NCBI GenBank assembly: GCA_017591395.1
Contig: WEDG01004859.1
Coordinates: forward strand, 62,001 to 126,000
Direction of reading: 5' to 3'
Origin: Schistocephalus solidus
Lineage: Eukaryota; Platyhelminthes; Cestoda; Diphyllobothriidea; Diphyllobothriidae
DNA length: 64,000 nucleotides
Notes under the pieces: model-generated
Told to the model about the DNA's origin: nothing
Database searches by the model: none
The model's input: only the letters and a program-made list of their open reading frames with translations
Shown here: positions 24,813-36,578 of the stretch, piece by piece
Layout: the number at the start of each line of letters is the position of its first letter
Numbering within the stretch: position 1 is the stretch's first letter
Program-made: the position numbers and the translations under genes

Positions 24813-25960
24813 CAATATGTCAGTTGATATTTAATGAGATAAAGAATCTTCCCAGAGCTCATATGGAGCATGCGCGGTTGCATTTCGCTGTGCTTAGGAT
24901 TACTCGGTCCTCGTTTTGCTCGGCCTTGTGTATATTTGGTGTTATTGCCGAGCATTTAATTTCTTAGCCAGCAGCTGCTAATCTGAACTTAATTCATGAC
25001 ACCTTGTAAACAGACCATACCTCACGCGTAAAAATGTATGAGTAACCCTCTATCATTTTTGAGGTTTTGATAGAACTGAACAGTTTTTTGATGCCTTGAA
25101 CGTGACTAGGGGTATGAGTGTTGGTTATCTGGCGGAAAATGGTAGAGTGGTCAACCCTCTTTAAGAGGTTTTGGATCAGGTGTCAGCATGATCAATGAAA
25201 ACTATCCTTATTATAGAATTTTGACATTAATTAAAAACGAATAAATGTTTTTGCCACCCTTCAATCTCGTCTTCCTTGTTATTGTTTTCCAATGAATTCT
25301 CCACTTCATGGTATTTTAAGTAGACAAACATCGAAAATCTACTGATCCTGCTATGTTGAGGAGCTTTCCATACCGTTTTTTTAAAAATGGTTTACACCTA
25401 TGACTATTCCAACCTTACTTTACCTTTCCTAACTTGTTTGTGACGTCTTGTTATTTTTTCACAATGAAATTTCGCCCTTATCTTCTGACGAAGTAACTAA
25501 ATACTCGTCTCCGAGTGTGACTTGCCTAATTTTTTTAAAAGTTAACATTATGTTGTGAGGTGACCAATTCCCCCCGATATCGTTAGCAATACGTAACTCT
25601 GACTAACTCAACGAACCTTAAGCCTGACAACGTGTTTTTCTTCTACTTAACAATAATATGTTATACGATCAATTGTGCGAGGCCAGACCACAGTCCCATC
25701 AAACGCAAAAGCTGTGGTCTGATTGATTACATAAATAATTATATATTCCATAACTGTTTTGCTTACTTTACGTCATTTGTGTTTCTGGCTCTCACTTTCT
25801 CTCTTCTTCGCTAGCACAGTTTGGGGAGTTTACTGAGTAGCTAGTTTAAGCAGTGCTAATTTATTTTTCGAAAGTTTTCCAAAATAGTAACTTTATATGT
25901 GAGTGTACTTTTCTTATATTTCTGATAATGGACGGTCGTTAATTTGTATTCTTTAGAGTT
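24813..25960. other. Non-coding stretch
   Basis: Nothing recognisable apart from the short inverted repeat at 25684-25721. Confidence 0.5.
25684..25721. repeat. Perfect 10-bp inverted repeat
   Basis: Arms CAGACCACAG (25684-25693) and CTGTGGTCTG (25712-25721) with an 18-nt loop. It is a G/C-containing stem in otherwise AT-rich DNA; function unknown. Confidence 0.75.
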
Positions 25961-26480
25961 AACCTGCGTGGCTATCGCCTTTTTCAAACTGTTTAATTAA
26001 CCTTACATATCTCATCACCACGAAGTTTGTTGTGGAATGATGTTTCGACCGTTGCTTCTGACGTGGACTACGCTGAGCCTAACGGAGCCAGTTACGCCGG
26101 GAGAGTGTCTCGCGCGTAGAGTTTCTGTTAAATTATAAATGACCTACACGGCATCTACCACATTCTCACTTCCCTCATCCAACTTTGGCTCTTTGGCGTG
26201 AGGAAATGAAGGAAAGCGGAAGCAAAAACTGACGCAGATGGCCGGCACACCGGGAACGTGTACCAAGACGTGCGAAGAAACTCCTCTTGTCCTACGCATA
26301 AACAAAAACACCTCTCAGATCCTTAAGAGTCCACATCAAGTGGGGCCATTTCAACATGACACTCAGTTCACCAGTCGGCTACACAATAAAAATGCATGTT
26401 GAGCTGACCACGAGGTACAGCCGATTGCTCCACTAGCCAGCCTTTCAATACACATTAGGCAGAATATGGGGCTGATGTAA
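25961..26480. other. Less AT-rich island, probable decayed repeat
   Basis: C/G content rises, with CpG-containing strings such as CTCGCGCGTAG near 26110. The minus strand reads in short open pieces with frame changes. No family was recognised. The abrupt composition change suggests an old insertion. Confidence 0.35.
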
Positions 26481-28119
26481 TACAGGTCGTAAACCCAGAT
26501 TGCCTACATTTCGCTCTTGATTAAATACGAAAATAAGTCTATGGGAATGTTTATAAATTACAATATGACTCAACTAACCGACATTTTATGCCAGGACAAG
26601 TAAAGGCAGTGGACAATCTTTGACAAAGGAGAATGGCGTCCTATTTAGCATCTCACGCAGCTAGAATATTTAAGCATCTACATTAAACTAAATTTCTATG
26701 TTGACCCTCAGGCTTGAGAAAAACTGCATTTCTCCGTCAGTTCGCATGGCTGTTTAAGAACACATTTGATCACCCGTACAAAGGAACACTGAACTTTTAA
26801 TGTGGATAGCTGTTTTCTCGCCTTCTCTTCAGTCGCAGACGCCTCAATAACCTCGTTTTATTGGGAATCTTCGAACGAAGAGTCGCTGCTGAAACTGGTT
26901 AATACAGATGAAATGAAGCGCACTAAATGTGCCATTCAAGAGGAACCACTGAAGTTTAATGCTATTTCAAAGGAAGACGGACTTGTTCGGTCACGAAGTA
27001 GTCTCCTCACGACATAATATTTAAGCCCGTGATATTTGCTTAAGTTAGAAATGCGTTCGCATGAAACATGGGAAGTTACCCCAAATCAATTGTATCTTTT
27101 CTTTCCACTGAAATCCGTTACTAATTTTGCTATTTAATAACATAGATATATATATTCCATAGATTTTATTAAGCAGCATTTTTCTTGAATCCATCAACAT
27201 TCCTTCGCTTTGGATTTTTAAAAACACGCTCACAGAAGAGGTTATATTCCAAAAATAACTCTTATCGCTTTAACATGTCAACACTTAGTGAAGCACTCCA
27301 GACAAATATACTGGGTTAAAAAGGTTGGGCTTAAAACGAACGATATCGAAGGAACGAATACAAGGAAGGTAAATTAACCCGCATACTGATATAGACAGGA
27401 TAACAGATTATATATCTATCGGCCAACTTATGCTAGGCGTCGTACTCAAATCTGTTTATTTTTTGAACATGCCACTCACGTTGCACCCTGCTTCCTTCTG
27501 CAGCCCGCCTTGCATTTGCATTTCCAAAACCGGAATGATTGGAAGACAGCCACAAACACAAAATCTGCACATCTCAAGCAAAGGAGCATAATGTCCTTTA
27601 TATATTCTTGTAAAGAAAATAGTGTCCAGGCCCTTTGCGTGAAATTAAGACGGGTTTATTATCACTTTTGCCCACTGCGCTTACTGGCCGCTAAGTATGG
27701 CTGACAGGCTCAGAGAGTAGACAGTTGTATAGCAGAGACACATCGAATGGGACTGACAGAAGGCGATCCATTCCAAAAGCACATCAACAAACTCACCACT
27801 TGACTAGATTTGACGCGCATGAATCTGTGACGATGCAAAGAAATCGCCATTCGAAAGTTTTCATTATTTTATCATGAAACCAGATCCCCATGGGCGTATT
27901 TTCTGATGAATGAAATATTAAGAATTCGGCTGCAATTTTATGTGCAATGTGGCCTTTATGAAATCTGCACAGATATGACCGGTCAACCCCCACAACCTGA
28001 CAATTATAGTGTGCACCATGTCGTGCATGGTCCTTGTTAACCTGCGTTTACTACGTTTAAGCCTCTGCGCCGAACAAATTTCTGAGTATTTTTGCATTGC
28101 CCTGCCATCAATTTGACGT
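26481..28119. other. Mixed-composition stretch without identified gene
   Basis: Open segments at 26802-27017 (plus), 27510-27704 (plus) and 27793-27993 (minus) are short and carry no motif I recognise. No repeat family was identified. Confidence 0.45.
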
Positions 28120-28187
28120 GCATGTTGGTAAGTTCTGCATGTTTGTTAATTCTGCATGTACGTAAATTCTGCATGTTGGTAAATTCT
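28120..28187. repeat. Minisatellite, 17-bp unit, four copies
   Basis: Units start at 28120, 28137, 28154 and 28171, with consensus GCATGTTGGTAAATTCT. The second and third units differ at a few sites, the first and fourth at one. Confidence 0.9.
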
Positions 28188-29989
28188 TCGTAATGCATAC
28201 TCAATCTTAATCGCCCGTCGCCATCACTACATCCAGAGTATGGGGCTCACGAGAAATACAGTCTTTTGTCGCGGAAAAGACCGGTTGGGAATTTTACGAT
28301 GCAAAACCTTTTATATCAAGGATGCGTTGTACGTTCTGAATTCAACAAGTATATTAGCATTGCGAACCGAGCTGGTGTCAAGTTAATTTGTCAGACTATG
28401 CAATGCTTTATGCTGCGTATGATTGCATTGTCGGTCTAAATGAATTTCTGAGAAAAATTCAGAGAAGCCATTTGCCCTTTGTTTGTACTTTGCGATAGTT
28501 GCTACTAATGTGAACTGCATTGGACACATTTCCGCTTATTACTAGGCACTCCCGTCGAGACTTTTGGAATCAATGAAATCCCAATATCCTTGTAAATGAC
28601 TATCAAACTGGGACTTCATGCTTTAACGAATTTATGAGGAGAAACCACAGTTCGCAATTAAAGACAAAAGTGTGTGACATGGGTAATACCTAAAGAGACA
28701 TGGGTAATAACTAAAAATAAATGTTCATTTTCATTTAAATTAATGAAACAAATCAAATGCGCTGACTGGGTATGCCTTTCACAAATTAGTGTACCAGCGG
28801 ATTCTACGCTCAAAAATGGACCCTTGTCCTCAGCCTTTTGTAAATAAACGGCAAGTAAACCAGCCTCATAAAGGCGAAAAGTAATGCACACACTAGAACG
28901 AGTACATTAGGAACGACGAAGACGTTTGAATCCTCCCCGTGTGAATGAAGAACATTAGGCGCATGTCTTCCTGAAGGATTAAAGTGAAGAAAACGTTCCA
29001 TGGTAAATGCGCTCATACTGCATATCGTGATCATAAAGACGAAAAGTGGTGTGTTACATTAAGCTAGTAACAGTGAATCCAGGTGCAATGTGAGCGAAAA
29101 CTGGAACAGTACTCGCTTCTGAGAGGAACATCTTAAGCAACTTTCCTCCACCACGTTAATCGCACCGTTGGCTTACATTATTCCATGTGCTTTGCTCTTA
29201 TCCTAAAAAAATTGCGGGCGGATCCAGTTTCTTCCTAAGGATACACAGAAGGTTGTAGGTTAGATGTGCATATCTACGTTGTTAACTCTCGAATTAATTA
29301 CTTTTTTTCAGTATCACCCTCTTTAAACTTCACATTAAGGTTTGATACCAATTTCTGCTCACTCCTCTGTCGGTATTTTTTGCGTGCGTGCTAATGAGTA
29401 AGATAATGCTCTCACAGTTATGCTTTGGTGAATATCGCGTACATCTTTCCCTGGACGTCGCCTTGTCTGCCGCTGCTCATTTATGCATTTATTATTAACG
29501 CAAATGGTTTAGATGACGGAAGAATGCATCGCAGGCTATATTATTGGCTCATTCGTTTAAGCTATCCGTACAACAGACCATATGGTCACGCATAGTGCAG
29601 AATAGCAGTTAAAGCCTTACGATGGCTGCATGCTTGATCAAAAGCTCAAAATACAACCTATAATTTCGCAGATATTAAATCTGTTCCTTGCATTGCACGC
29701 ACGCAGGTACAGTATATATTATAGTTAACCTTTGCCATTTGACAGGCTACGCTACCTGATGACTAGACGAGCAACCGTCGGATCCCAGTGGTAGCATTTT
29801 TTAAGGCAGCCCTTATCCAAACTCTGCTTTTCTGCTCACATATATCCTCAAAAACACATCTTCATGTGTAAATTCTTGTCATTATATTGAGCATCCCCGG
29901 CATCTAGTCATTCTTTTCAATGTAGTTAACCGTCATTTCTGATAATACGAATGGCGTTGATAGGTTTTAGATGCTAAAGTCAATAAAAA
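28188..29989. other. Mixed-composition stretch without identified gene
   Basis: Two overlapping minus-strand open segments (28658-28891 and 28810-29034) in different frames have no recognisable domain. Includes a 21-bp direct duplication at 28676-28717. The 29.4-29.8 kb part is somewhat less AT-rich and may hold an old repeat. Confidence 0.4.
28676..28717. repeat. Tandem duplication, 21-bp unit, two copies
   Basis: Units 28676-28696 and 28697-28717 both begin GACATGGGTAATA and differ at two positions. Confidence 0.8.
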
Positions 29990-30076
29990 CGCTCAGTACT
30001 AAGCCCTCTGAATTTCGTAATTTGCTATATTTTTTCTATAGCTACTTACATAAAACAGAGGGCTTAATACTGAGCG
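29990..30076. repeat. 87-nt near-perfect hairpin (miRNA-precursor-like or MITE-like)
   Basis: Outer arms 29990-30010 (CGCTCAGTAC...CCCTCTG) and 30056-30076 (CAGAGGG...TACTGAGCG) pair at 20 of 21 positions. Inside, GTAA (30017-30020) pairs with TTAC (30046-30049), and GCTATA (30024-30029) with TATAGC (30037-30042), leaving a 7-nt loop TTTTTTC. The internal loops are symmetric (6x6 and 3x3). Length, symmetry and a ~21-bp duplex stem resemble a miRNA precursor. Equally, the ends are flanked by A-runs and it could be a tiny foldback transposon. I do not recognise either arm as a known miRNA. A plus-strand open frame runs through it and is probably incidental. Confidence 0.75.
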
Positions 30077-31902
30077 AAAAGTACAGGGTTACGCGTGAGA
30101 TATTTTTGAAGCAGAAGACTAAACATTCTTTCCGAGATTTTCAACCGTTGTTCTTAATATTACCATTGTGTATTGAAGAATTCATCGCCCTGTGCTCTTA
30201 ATCACCGAAACCTATTTCATTATCTCAAGGGTTTAACCACTGATCCATCTTCTGTCGTTAGCCAATGACAGGTTATGTACAATATCTACAGACAGCCTGA
30301 GCACATTTTATGAGGAAATGTAAAATCTTTTGTCACAAAATAACCTATAATGAATGTGCACCCTGTTTTTTTGTCATGTTATTTTTTTCTTATTACTTAA
30401 TGAATTTGCCTTTACGAGATGACATATGCAAAAAGTTGTGATTTGCGTTGGGAGTTTTATTGAATATCAGGAATTTAAAAGTATAATTTGTATTTTTTAG
30501 TAGCGAATTTCACCATAAATTAAAAACTAAATTATATTGAATTGGAAAGGATTTACCTGTAACATTTATAAGAATCAACAGTTACCCCAGGAGTACATAA
30601 ATGCACAAATACCAACGAGAAAAACAGCCTCAGTCTGTTGAGTTACCATGGTTACCGGCAACGTATCAACCGATTAGGAAGGCACCTAATGAAGCAAATA
30701 TTGCGGGTATCAAAGAATGTGACAGAAAAACGTTTTGTTATGTCGGTGTTCTCATATCTAAGTCACTTCATTTTACATTTATCACTCAATGATACCTGCA
30801 TTTTTTTAAAATTTGCCATGGAAGTTAAAAGGAGGAGAGTCTTTTAACGTTTGTTGATATTTTTATCTTAAATTTGCCAAAGGGTATTTCGAAACTGAAT
30901 GTGTTATAAATTCAGCCTATCAAAGGTCTCTTTTCATTACAAACGCACGGTATGTAATGGGTATTAGGTTTCAGAGGATAGAAGTTAAGTGACAGTGAGA
31001 AAGTTAACCAAGATGACTGATATGTATCTATTGCATAAAACGTATTCCATTCAATTCAACTTGCAATCGGCAAAAGATACCCATCATAAGCCATGACGAA
31101 GTTGCGCGTTTACTATGGGTCCCATTGGCATCTAGTTTAAAACCTTGCTTGAGACTTCTTTCAAAAAAAATAAACGAAACGTCCAAAAACGAAAAGTACA
31201 GTCGGCTTTTAACATGTTAAGTCATTCAACATAACGCGACATCTTTTATTTAGTATGAAGCCTCATTCAACGAGAATGTATTTAAGGATAAAACTTGATC
31301 CCGTACACGAAAAAGAATATTAAACCTTATTTACTGCGTATTTTTATTATTATTTTACTGATATTATTTGTGTTTGGCCTATAAATGTATATTTACCTAG
31401 AAAATTGTTATGATAACATAAATGTTGCAATTAAATTCAGTTTGATTGATTCTTATCTACTTCATGGCATTTTCATAAAACGCAGCAAACTATGTTCAGT
31501 AAAAATAAGATATGTTTGCAAGGTTATGAGCGATTCTGCGTGTTTTCTGCTTAAAATGTGTTAACAAAGGAGTAGATAAATACAAATCAGCATACTATGC
31601 CTATATGGCAGTAAAGTAACTAACGTCAACTGAATCTCTCATGCAGTTTTGTCAAAGAGCTTTTTGACATGTTAGTATTATCGTATTTACACGATAAATG
31701 TTTTAAAATGCCAAATATCAGCACGAATTGAAATTGGCACTTATTTTCGGCAGTAATTACCTATCTACCTTCACCAATTTCAAATTTGATGAGACAGTAG
31801 CCCACTGCATTTTCAAAGCCAGTCAGGTATTTTACTGGCGAAGGTTCTCAACTTGATATCCCCGCAGTTATTAAGGCATGATGAAACGCAAAAACTTTAT
31901 AG
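30077..31902. other. AT-rich non-coding stretch up to the gap
   Basis: No supported gene; two overlapping plus-strand open segments (30601-30792 and 30638-30847) are uninformative. The last bases before the gap do not match the end of the 5.45-kb unit, so the true left junction of the array is not visible. Confidence 0.5.
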
Positions 31903-32002
31903 NNNNNNNNNNNNNNNNNNNNNNNNNNNNNNNNNNNNNNNNNNNNNNNNNNNNNNNNNNNNNNNNNNNNNNNNNNNNNNNNNNNNNNNNNNNNNNNNNN
32001 NN
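31903..32002. other. Assembly gap (100 N)
   Basis: Exactly 100 undetermined bases, the usual placeholder for a gap of unknown size. The first tandem unit starts immediately after it, so further units may be missing here. Confidence 0.98.
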
Positions 32003-34405
32003 TAGATGGGCTCATATATTCAGGTTAACAAAAATAAACTCGTTTAGGTTAGTTTTGTGTAAGAGACGTTCAGAATGCTTCTCCTTTTATTATAGGGGCA
32101 CAGCGGCTTTTTGTCAAAAATACATCGGGATAATTACTGTTTTATATGTAGTCCGCATTCTACGAAACAAAGCTTTTTTCATCCACATTTACTTTGCTAG
32201 TTTTTTTAGTGAAATTTGCGTATCTGTCAAAATTCAGATCAAAGCGATTAGATTCGATGATCACCCATTATATGTACTAAATATGTGTGACTTTATAGAA
32301 GTTTCTGCTGAATCTGTTCTAGTTGAAAAAATGAAAACTTCTAATATTGCAATTTGGATAAAAAAAGAAAAATATCTTAATATTATTGAATTTGAGTTTT
32401 TGTAAGCCCTTAATTAGTACTTGTAATTTTGACTTTCTATGGTTTTTTTAACTTTTTAGTCAGGCATAGGTTTTCTTGTCCTCATTAAAAATACCGCAGC
32501 ATTACTTGGAGTAGAGTTTCAACCTGCAAAAAAAGAATTTTTCAAGCCAAACTTTAATACTGTCACGTTCATTAATTGGGCACTATGGCTCATCTTCAGA
32601 AAAAGCAGATATCAGTTGATTATCAATAATTATCAAAGTCGTTCGGACATTTGTAACTGTTGTTGGTCAGCTGAGTGATGTCGCCTACTCGCAGTTCCCT
32701 GAGAAAGATGGTTACTCAAAATGGGGTCTTCGTTTAGCCCTTTAAACAAGTTCCGTGCATCTTCTCCATGAAAGATGGAGGTCTTTGACCAAATTGGAGC
32801 CAGCTGATCATGCCTTAATTACGGCCTCTGTCTCCATTTGGCCTTAAGGTTGTAAATAAAGCTCAGTTAAACCATTTAAATATTTTTTTTGCTGGACACG
32901 AGTCTTTAAAATTGCCAACAAAACGTCTTCCATTTCATTTAGTTAATCTGACCTCTGGATACAATTCTTCATTTTACCTCGTGTATTGAGCAGCGGGCGA
33001 AAAATACTTACTTCAAAACCCAGGGTAAAATATTTTTCTTGTGTAAATACGCCAGCCCTTTTTTAATATCTTATATGCAGATGTATCGTAATAATTTGCT
33101 TTAAAAAGGGGAAGTGCATGTTATGAAGATGTCAGGATGTTTTTGCAGTAACTTCTTGATTTATTTAGTAGTTTCACTCTAGGGTAGCAAACTCCACTTG
33201 CATCGTAGATTGAATTGTAGGAAAACATTTTCACTTGAAAACATTTTATGCCTATCGCATTTTCTTTCTTCCCCACCTTTCGTCCGATCCGCTGAACTCG
33301 CCTATTATTTATTCATGTTAACTTTATAATTTGGCTGAAAACGACTAAGATTTCGGATTATTATTTACTTTATATTTGGCAATTTTGCATAAAACGTTAT
33401 TCAAAAAGTGCCGTTTTCTTATCACTTTCGGTAATTCCTTCAACATGTTTGAAATCTTGATAAAATCTCTAGAAAGTTGAACTAAGATATTAAGAGAGCA
33501 TTAAAGTATACTATAAATTGGACAAAGATGCACAAAAATTAAATAATTCTTATTTATATCTTTAAAGGTAATTTTTATATTTGCTAGTGGAATGGCAGGA
33601 GGCGAAGATGGTTTTCTGTGCCAATAGAATCACGATTTTAATACTGTCTTGGTGGAGGTAATGTGCAGATCCCTACGCATATAAATATAATCTATATGTT
33701 TGGAATATATTGCGTGAGATAAGAATTATCTTTGAATAGCCTGAGCACAATACTAGAGAGCTCCTTATGTTATCGAAACGAAAACGTATAAAGTTAATGA
33801 CTACGTTCATTAGTGGTCCTTAACAAAATTGATACACCGAAAGCATAGCATAACCATATTAATTTGCCTTATGCACTTTTATGTTCGTGTCATCATTAAT
33901 TTTATTATGTTCTATTTTATTTTATTTCTTTTTGACGTGCTTTGATTAATTGTGACAAACAGTTTTTCAAAATACGGTTTATAGTTTAAATGGAGGATTT
34001 TATCCTGTGGATGTGCATTTATTGAGGGTTTTTTAAGCAAATTTTTAACATTGACTGACATCAGCTGCAGTTTTTGGTCAAAACGTATGTTCGTAACTGA
34101 AAAGCAACATAAAAAGTAATTCTTGTTGAATATAATTTATAAAAGAAGGAGCAAGAAGGTCAATTAACGGTAATGGATATAATGTTGTATAAGTTGTTGA
34201 CCTTTGATTTTGTGAAACGTATGATAAATGAATTTCTAAGTCTTCAGCCTCGTCTCTAAAAGCTAACTAATTTATGGGTATGAACAATGAGTTGGTAATG
34301 CCCTAGGAAATTTTTAAATATCAATGGATCTTATCTTGTTTCAGAGTCTTTTACAGCGACCACAGAAAGTTAGTTTCACATAAACTGCAAAAGAGGCTTT
34401 ATGTT

Positions 34406-34591
34406 TTGCAGTTCATATTCTCCACAAGTATAATTTTGTTTATCCAACCTTCAAACCGAAAATCGACTGAGTCGAAATTGTACTTATATAAACATCAAAG
34501 TAGCTGCCTATTGAATGTTGAAGTTTACAGAATAGGGCAAGACCTTTATTCGCCTGACAGTTCGGATAATAATTCGATGAAGCGAAAATAG
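34406..34591 (+). other. 61-codon open frame in array copy 1
   Basis: An open frame starting MQFIFSTSIILFIQPS and ending DNNSMKRK. The same frame with identical translation occurs in the other two copies (39867-40052 and 45293-45478). It has a hydrophobic start then a polar C-terminus and no known domain. Identity across copies follows from recent duplication and does not show that it is a gene. Confidence 0.12.
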
Positions 34592-35168
34592 CCAAAATAA
34601 TCAACTGCTTGAAACATCAGACTACGGCTGCGTTAAAGCAACTTTAAATGTTTCTATTTGTTTCGGGGTTCATAAACGAGCTGGTTCTGCAACGGTTACG
34701 ATGGATTTTTTTCACTAAAAACCTCACAATAACTTGTTGAACTCTAAATTGTGACGTTTTTTCTTCTTCTTCATTAAAAATATTTACGCTTTTTTTATTT
34801 TCAAAGATTATCTTAACTCAATTTTTCCAGATATTTAATTAACTGCCTGGTAGGAGAAAAAAACAGCAAGTGTTTGATGTCATAAGAAGCTATAAAACAA
34901 TGTATTCAGCAAAGTGAAAACTGCAATGCAGAAACTGAACTACCATAACAATAAGCGAATAAGCCATAAATTAATTTGCGTATGGACACTATATTAGTGT
35001 GTGGAAACACACTTCACTTAGAAAGAAAAAACGTTTGCTGCTTAAAAAAATTTGTAAATCATCGTTAAGGCCAAAAGGCTTTCCATACAACATTTTTCAA
35101 CGAGATGGTTCACTAAAAATCCAACCTTCCCTTACCCTAACTTAATTTGCTCATACGTTAATAACATT

Positions 35169-35525
35169 TCAAACATTTTTAGCAGCTTTCATGAACCACT
35201 TGGTCTTGCACTCAGACGCAAGAGGAGCATCAGGTGGTAGATCATGAGGCCGATGGACCGATTGCAATAGCAGGAAATGGTTGACATTTTGCCAGGTCTG
35301 CTGCAGTAATGGGTCAGTAAACGTTAAAGGATGAACTGTGAGACTACTTATGAGCCCACCATCAAGTCGAAAGCACTAATGTGGATAAGAAGAAGCCGAT
35401 CGCAGATGGCAGCACATTTGCCGGGCTCCATCCAACCACTTAGGTCTGATTAGACCTGAATTCTTGCCAGAGGTTACAACCGTTTGAGCCGCAAACCATT
35501 CGAACCAGGTTTTCTCGACCGCCAT
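35169..35525 (-). pseudogene. Array copy 1 version of the 118-codon frame, nonsense mutation
   Basis: Positionally equivalent to the frames in copies 2 and 3, but codon 50 (AAG, Lys, in the others) is TAG here at 35378-35376. If the frame is a gene, this copy is truncated. If it is not, the change is neutral noise. Confidence 0.2.
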
Positions 35526-35578
35526 TCAAGTATCAAGCACAAAGACCACCCACTTCATATTCTAAGCTGATAATTTGC

Positions 35579-35794
35579 CTAGATAGAGTATTCAGCCACA
35601 CGGAAACAACGTGGATGATCATTGTAGCTCGTGCCAGTGTCAGCAAGCCAAATAGCCCAAAAACCTTCACTGGTGAGACAAATCTGACAATTATTGACTC
35701 GAATCCAATCAATTATACTCTTTTCGAACCACATGCAAGGAACTACGATGAATTCGGAGGAAGGTAATTTTGAAAGGTTTGCAAGGCATAACAC
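35579..35794 (-). other. 71-codon open frame in array copy 1
   Basis: Lies directly upstream (minus strand) of the 118-codon frame and is also present in copy 3 (46459-46674). In copy 2 a missing G and an extra T in short runs break it. Composition is less AT-rich than the rest of the unit. The protein is unrecognised. The two frames together could be remnants of one longer coding region or two exons. Confidence 0.15.
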
Positions 35795-36332
35795 CGGAAT
35801 GGTGCGTTTTCAGGCCCATCGGACATAAATCTTAACACGCGCAACCCCCTGAAATTAATTTGACGCAAATTTACTACCATATGCATACAGTTACCTAGCG
35901 AATTCAATCTTTAAAAACTCCAAACGTTTTGCGACTCAATACCCTTATCTGTATTTGCCTCTAACTACGGATTCAAGAAAATGCATGCTAAGAAAGCCGC
36001 TTTAGAGAGTGCATGCTATCTGTTCCACGACTACTCTCCGGAATCTGCCATTTCCCTTAGGTGTACATGACAACATCTCCTTTTACACATACATTGCTTA
36101 AATATTAAGAACTTTTTACGTTAGCGAGGATAATAGAAAAAAATGTTTCTTATATATCAGTGATTTCTATCTTGACTTTTCGACCTTCCTACATTTAATG
36201 TGACTGTAACTTTTTATTTATTGCAATGCAGCATGTCAACGGATGCCTGCGTAGGTCCGGGATGACCAAAGTATGGCACTGAGTTTTAACTAGCATAATT
36301 TCTTATAACTTGCTTAGGCCTATACCGTTATG

Positions 36333-36578
36333 CTATAAATTAAGGCTTTGAAAACCGACGAGTGATGATTTAAATAAATCTGCATTGTGCATATAGCGAA
36401 GGGCCTGAAAAATTAAGAAAATCTGCATGATAGTGCCTACAAAATTCAGCCTTACTGACACGCCGATTGCGCTGATATCACAATTGTGCATATTGTAGAC
36501 TAGGGTAACAAGGACGAACCGAGAAGGTCCCTCCTGAAGAATGCCTATCTGATGTTGTCTGGTTTTGGGTCCATGCAA
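36333..36578 (-). other. 81-codon open frame in array copy 1 (also copy 2)
   Basis: Starts MHGPKTRQHQIGILQEGPSR. The copy 2 equivalent is 41780-42025 with one residue different near the C-terminus. In copy 3 the start codon region and a homopolymer differ, so the frame is lost. No known domain. Confidence 0.12.

Noticed and set aside
31878..32405. 175-codon open frame spanning the N gap
   Set aside because: It exists only because the 100 N bases contain no stops; the sequence either side comes from unrelated DNA (array unit on the right, flank on the left).
34996..35013. AGTGTGT/ACACACT 7-bp hairpin in each array unit
   Set aside because: Short stem of the kind expected by chance in 64 kb; its presence in all three copies only reflects the duplication.
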